Assembly: GCF_051014445.1 (NCBI RefSeq)
Contig: NW_027488366.1
Span: 21,098,001-21,162,000 of the forward strand
Length of the DNA stretch: 64,000 nt
Reading direction: 5' to 3'
Origin: Colletes latitarsis
Lineage: Eukaryota; Arthropoda; Insecta; Hymenoptera; Colletidae
A program made the translations under genes and the position numbers. Below, in pieces: positions 63,205 through 64,000 of this stretch (position 1 is its first letter; every line of letters starts with the position of its first letter). The notes below the pieces were generated by a model, which did no database searches, had not been told where the DNA came from, and worked only from the letters and a program-made list of their open reading frames with translations.

Positions 63205-64000
63205 TACGTGAAAAACGCGAATGTATGAGCCTGATCAGGGTTAATCCCAGACCTATCCCAGACCTAACTTGCGTTATCCTCTAAAATATTTATCGAAACC
63301 AGGATTAATTGACTGTTTCAGCGTGGTACCACATTACTACGTGAAACAATCCAGAAACAGCCCAGGATCTAGCCATGAAGTATGAGAAATATGCGAAAGT
63401 ATGAGCCTGATGAGGGCAAATCCTAGACCTAACCCAAACCTAACATGCGTTATCCTCTAAAATATTTATCAAGACCAGGTTTAATTGAATGTTTCAGTGT
63501 GGTACCACATTACTACGTGATCCAATCCAGAAATAGCCCAGGATCTAGCCTTGAAGTATGAGAAATATGCGAAAGTATGAACCTGACGAGAGCAAATCCT
63601 AGACCTAACCCAGACCTAACCTGCGTTATCCTCAAAAGTATTGATCGAAAACTGGTTTAATCGACTGTTTCAGTGTGGTACCACATTACTATGTGATCCA
63701 AACCAGAAAATAACCCTGGATCTGTTCAACGAGTATGTGAAGTGTGCGAAAGTATGAGTCTGATGAGGGCAAATCCCAGACCTATCCCAGACCTAACATG
63801 CGCTATCCTCCAAAATATTTATCAAGACCAGGTTTAATTGATTGTTTCAGTGTGGTCCCACATTACTACGTGATCCAATCCAGAAAAAGCCCAGGATCTA
63901 GCTATCAAGTATGAGTAATATGCGAAAGAATGAGCCTGATGAGAGTAAACCCCGGACCTAAACTAGACCTAACATGAATTATTCTCTAAAATATTGATCG

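Larger units (their letters stand above)
25565..64000. repeat. Satellite array, right arm (about 176-bp monomer, higher-order)
   Basis: The same satellite family in the same orientation and phase continues after the retrotransposon and runs off the window end. Removing the inserted element and one copy of the 9-base duplication restores one uninterrupted monomer, so both arms belonged to one array. From about 28430 rightward, neighbouring long blocks are near-identical and recur at 1937, 3522-3873, 4404, 5640-5992 and 8980 bases, all close to whole multiples of 176.1. This arm is therefore more recently homogenised than the left arm. No gene, RNA gene or second transposon is visible in it. 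Confidence 0.97.

Overview
The window is almost entirely one tandem satellite DNA array with a single GC-rich retrotransposon inserted in it. The satellite monomer is about 176 bp. Dividing array length by period gives roughly 119 monomers in bases 1-20971 and roughly 218 in bases 25565-64000. I see no host gene, tRNA, rRNA, CRISPR array or prokaryotic operon. Megasatellite structure together with a non-LTR retrotransposon means a eukaryotic nuclear genome. The retrotransposon looks like the R1/TRAS/SART group of arthropods, so an insect or other arthropod heterochromatic (centromeric, pericentromeric or subtelomeric) region is the best guess. The species cannot be named from this sequence.

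Layout. Bases 1-20971: a heterogeneous mosaic of several monomer variants, with many short blocks (2-7 monomers) copied to other places in the same arm. Bases 20972-25564: a 5'-truncated R1-clade-like non-LTR retrotransposon on the minus strand, flanked by a 9-11 bp target-site duplication and ending in a 30-nt poly(A) (poly(T) on the plus strand). Bases 25565-28430: more mosaic monomers, including a duplicated dimer. Bases 28430-47400: nested duplications. A roughly 3 kb block is followed by three copies of an 11-monomer higher-order repeat (1937 bp), and the whole arrangement is repeated 8980 bp downstream with two copies. Bases 47400-64000: further large duplications, including a directly tandem 4404-bp (25-monomer) pair meeting at about 58800.

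The only protein-coding content is in the retrotransposon. ORF1 (24699-25562, 5' end missing) encodes the gag-like protein with three zinc knuckles. ORF2 (from 24699 leftward) encodes an apurinic-like endonuclease and a reverse transcriptase with a YADD active site. The two ORFs overlap at a TAATG stop-start. ORF2 has a one-base frame break near 21811-21822 that separates its C-terminal zinc-knuckle half, so this copy is probably dead. The short 63-92 residue open frames scattered through the satellite come from the monomer lacking stops in one frame; I do not regard them as genes.

I found no undescribed multigene system. The points most worth a second look are the layered duplication history of the array, a conversion-like tract inside the newest duplication, the retrotransposon target site next to a TTAGG-like motif, and a perfect 34-bp inverted repeat that encodes the reverse transcriptase catalytic motif A.
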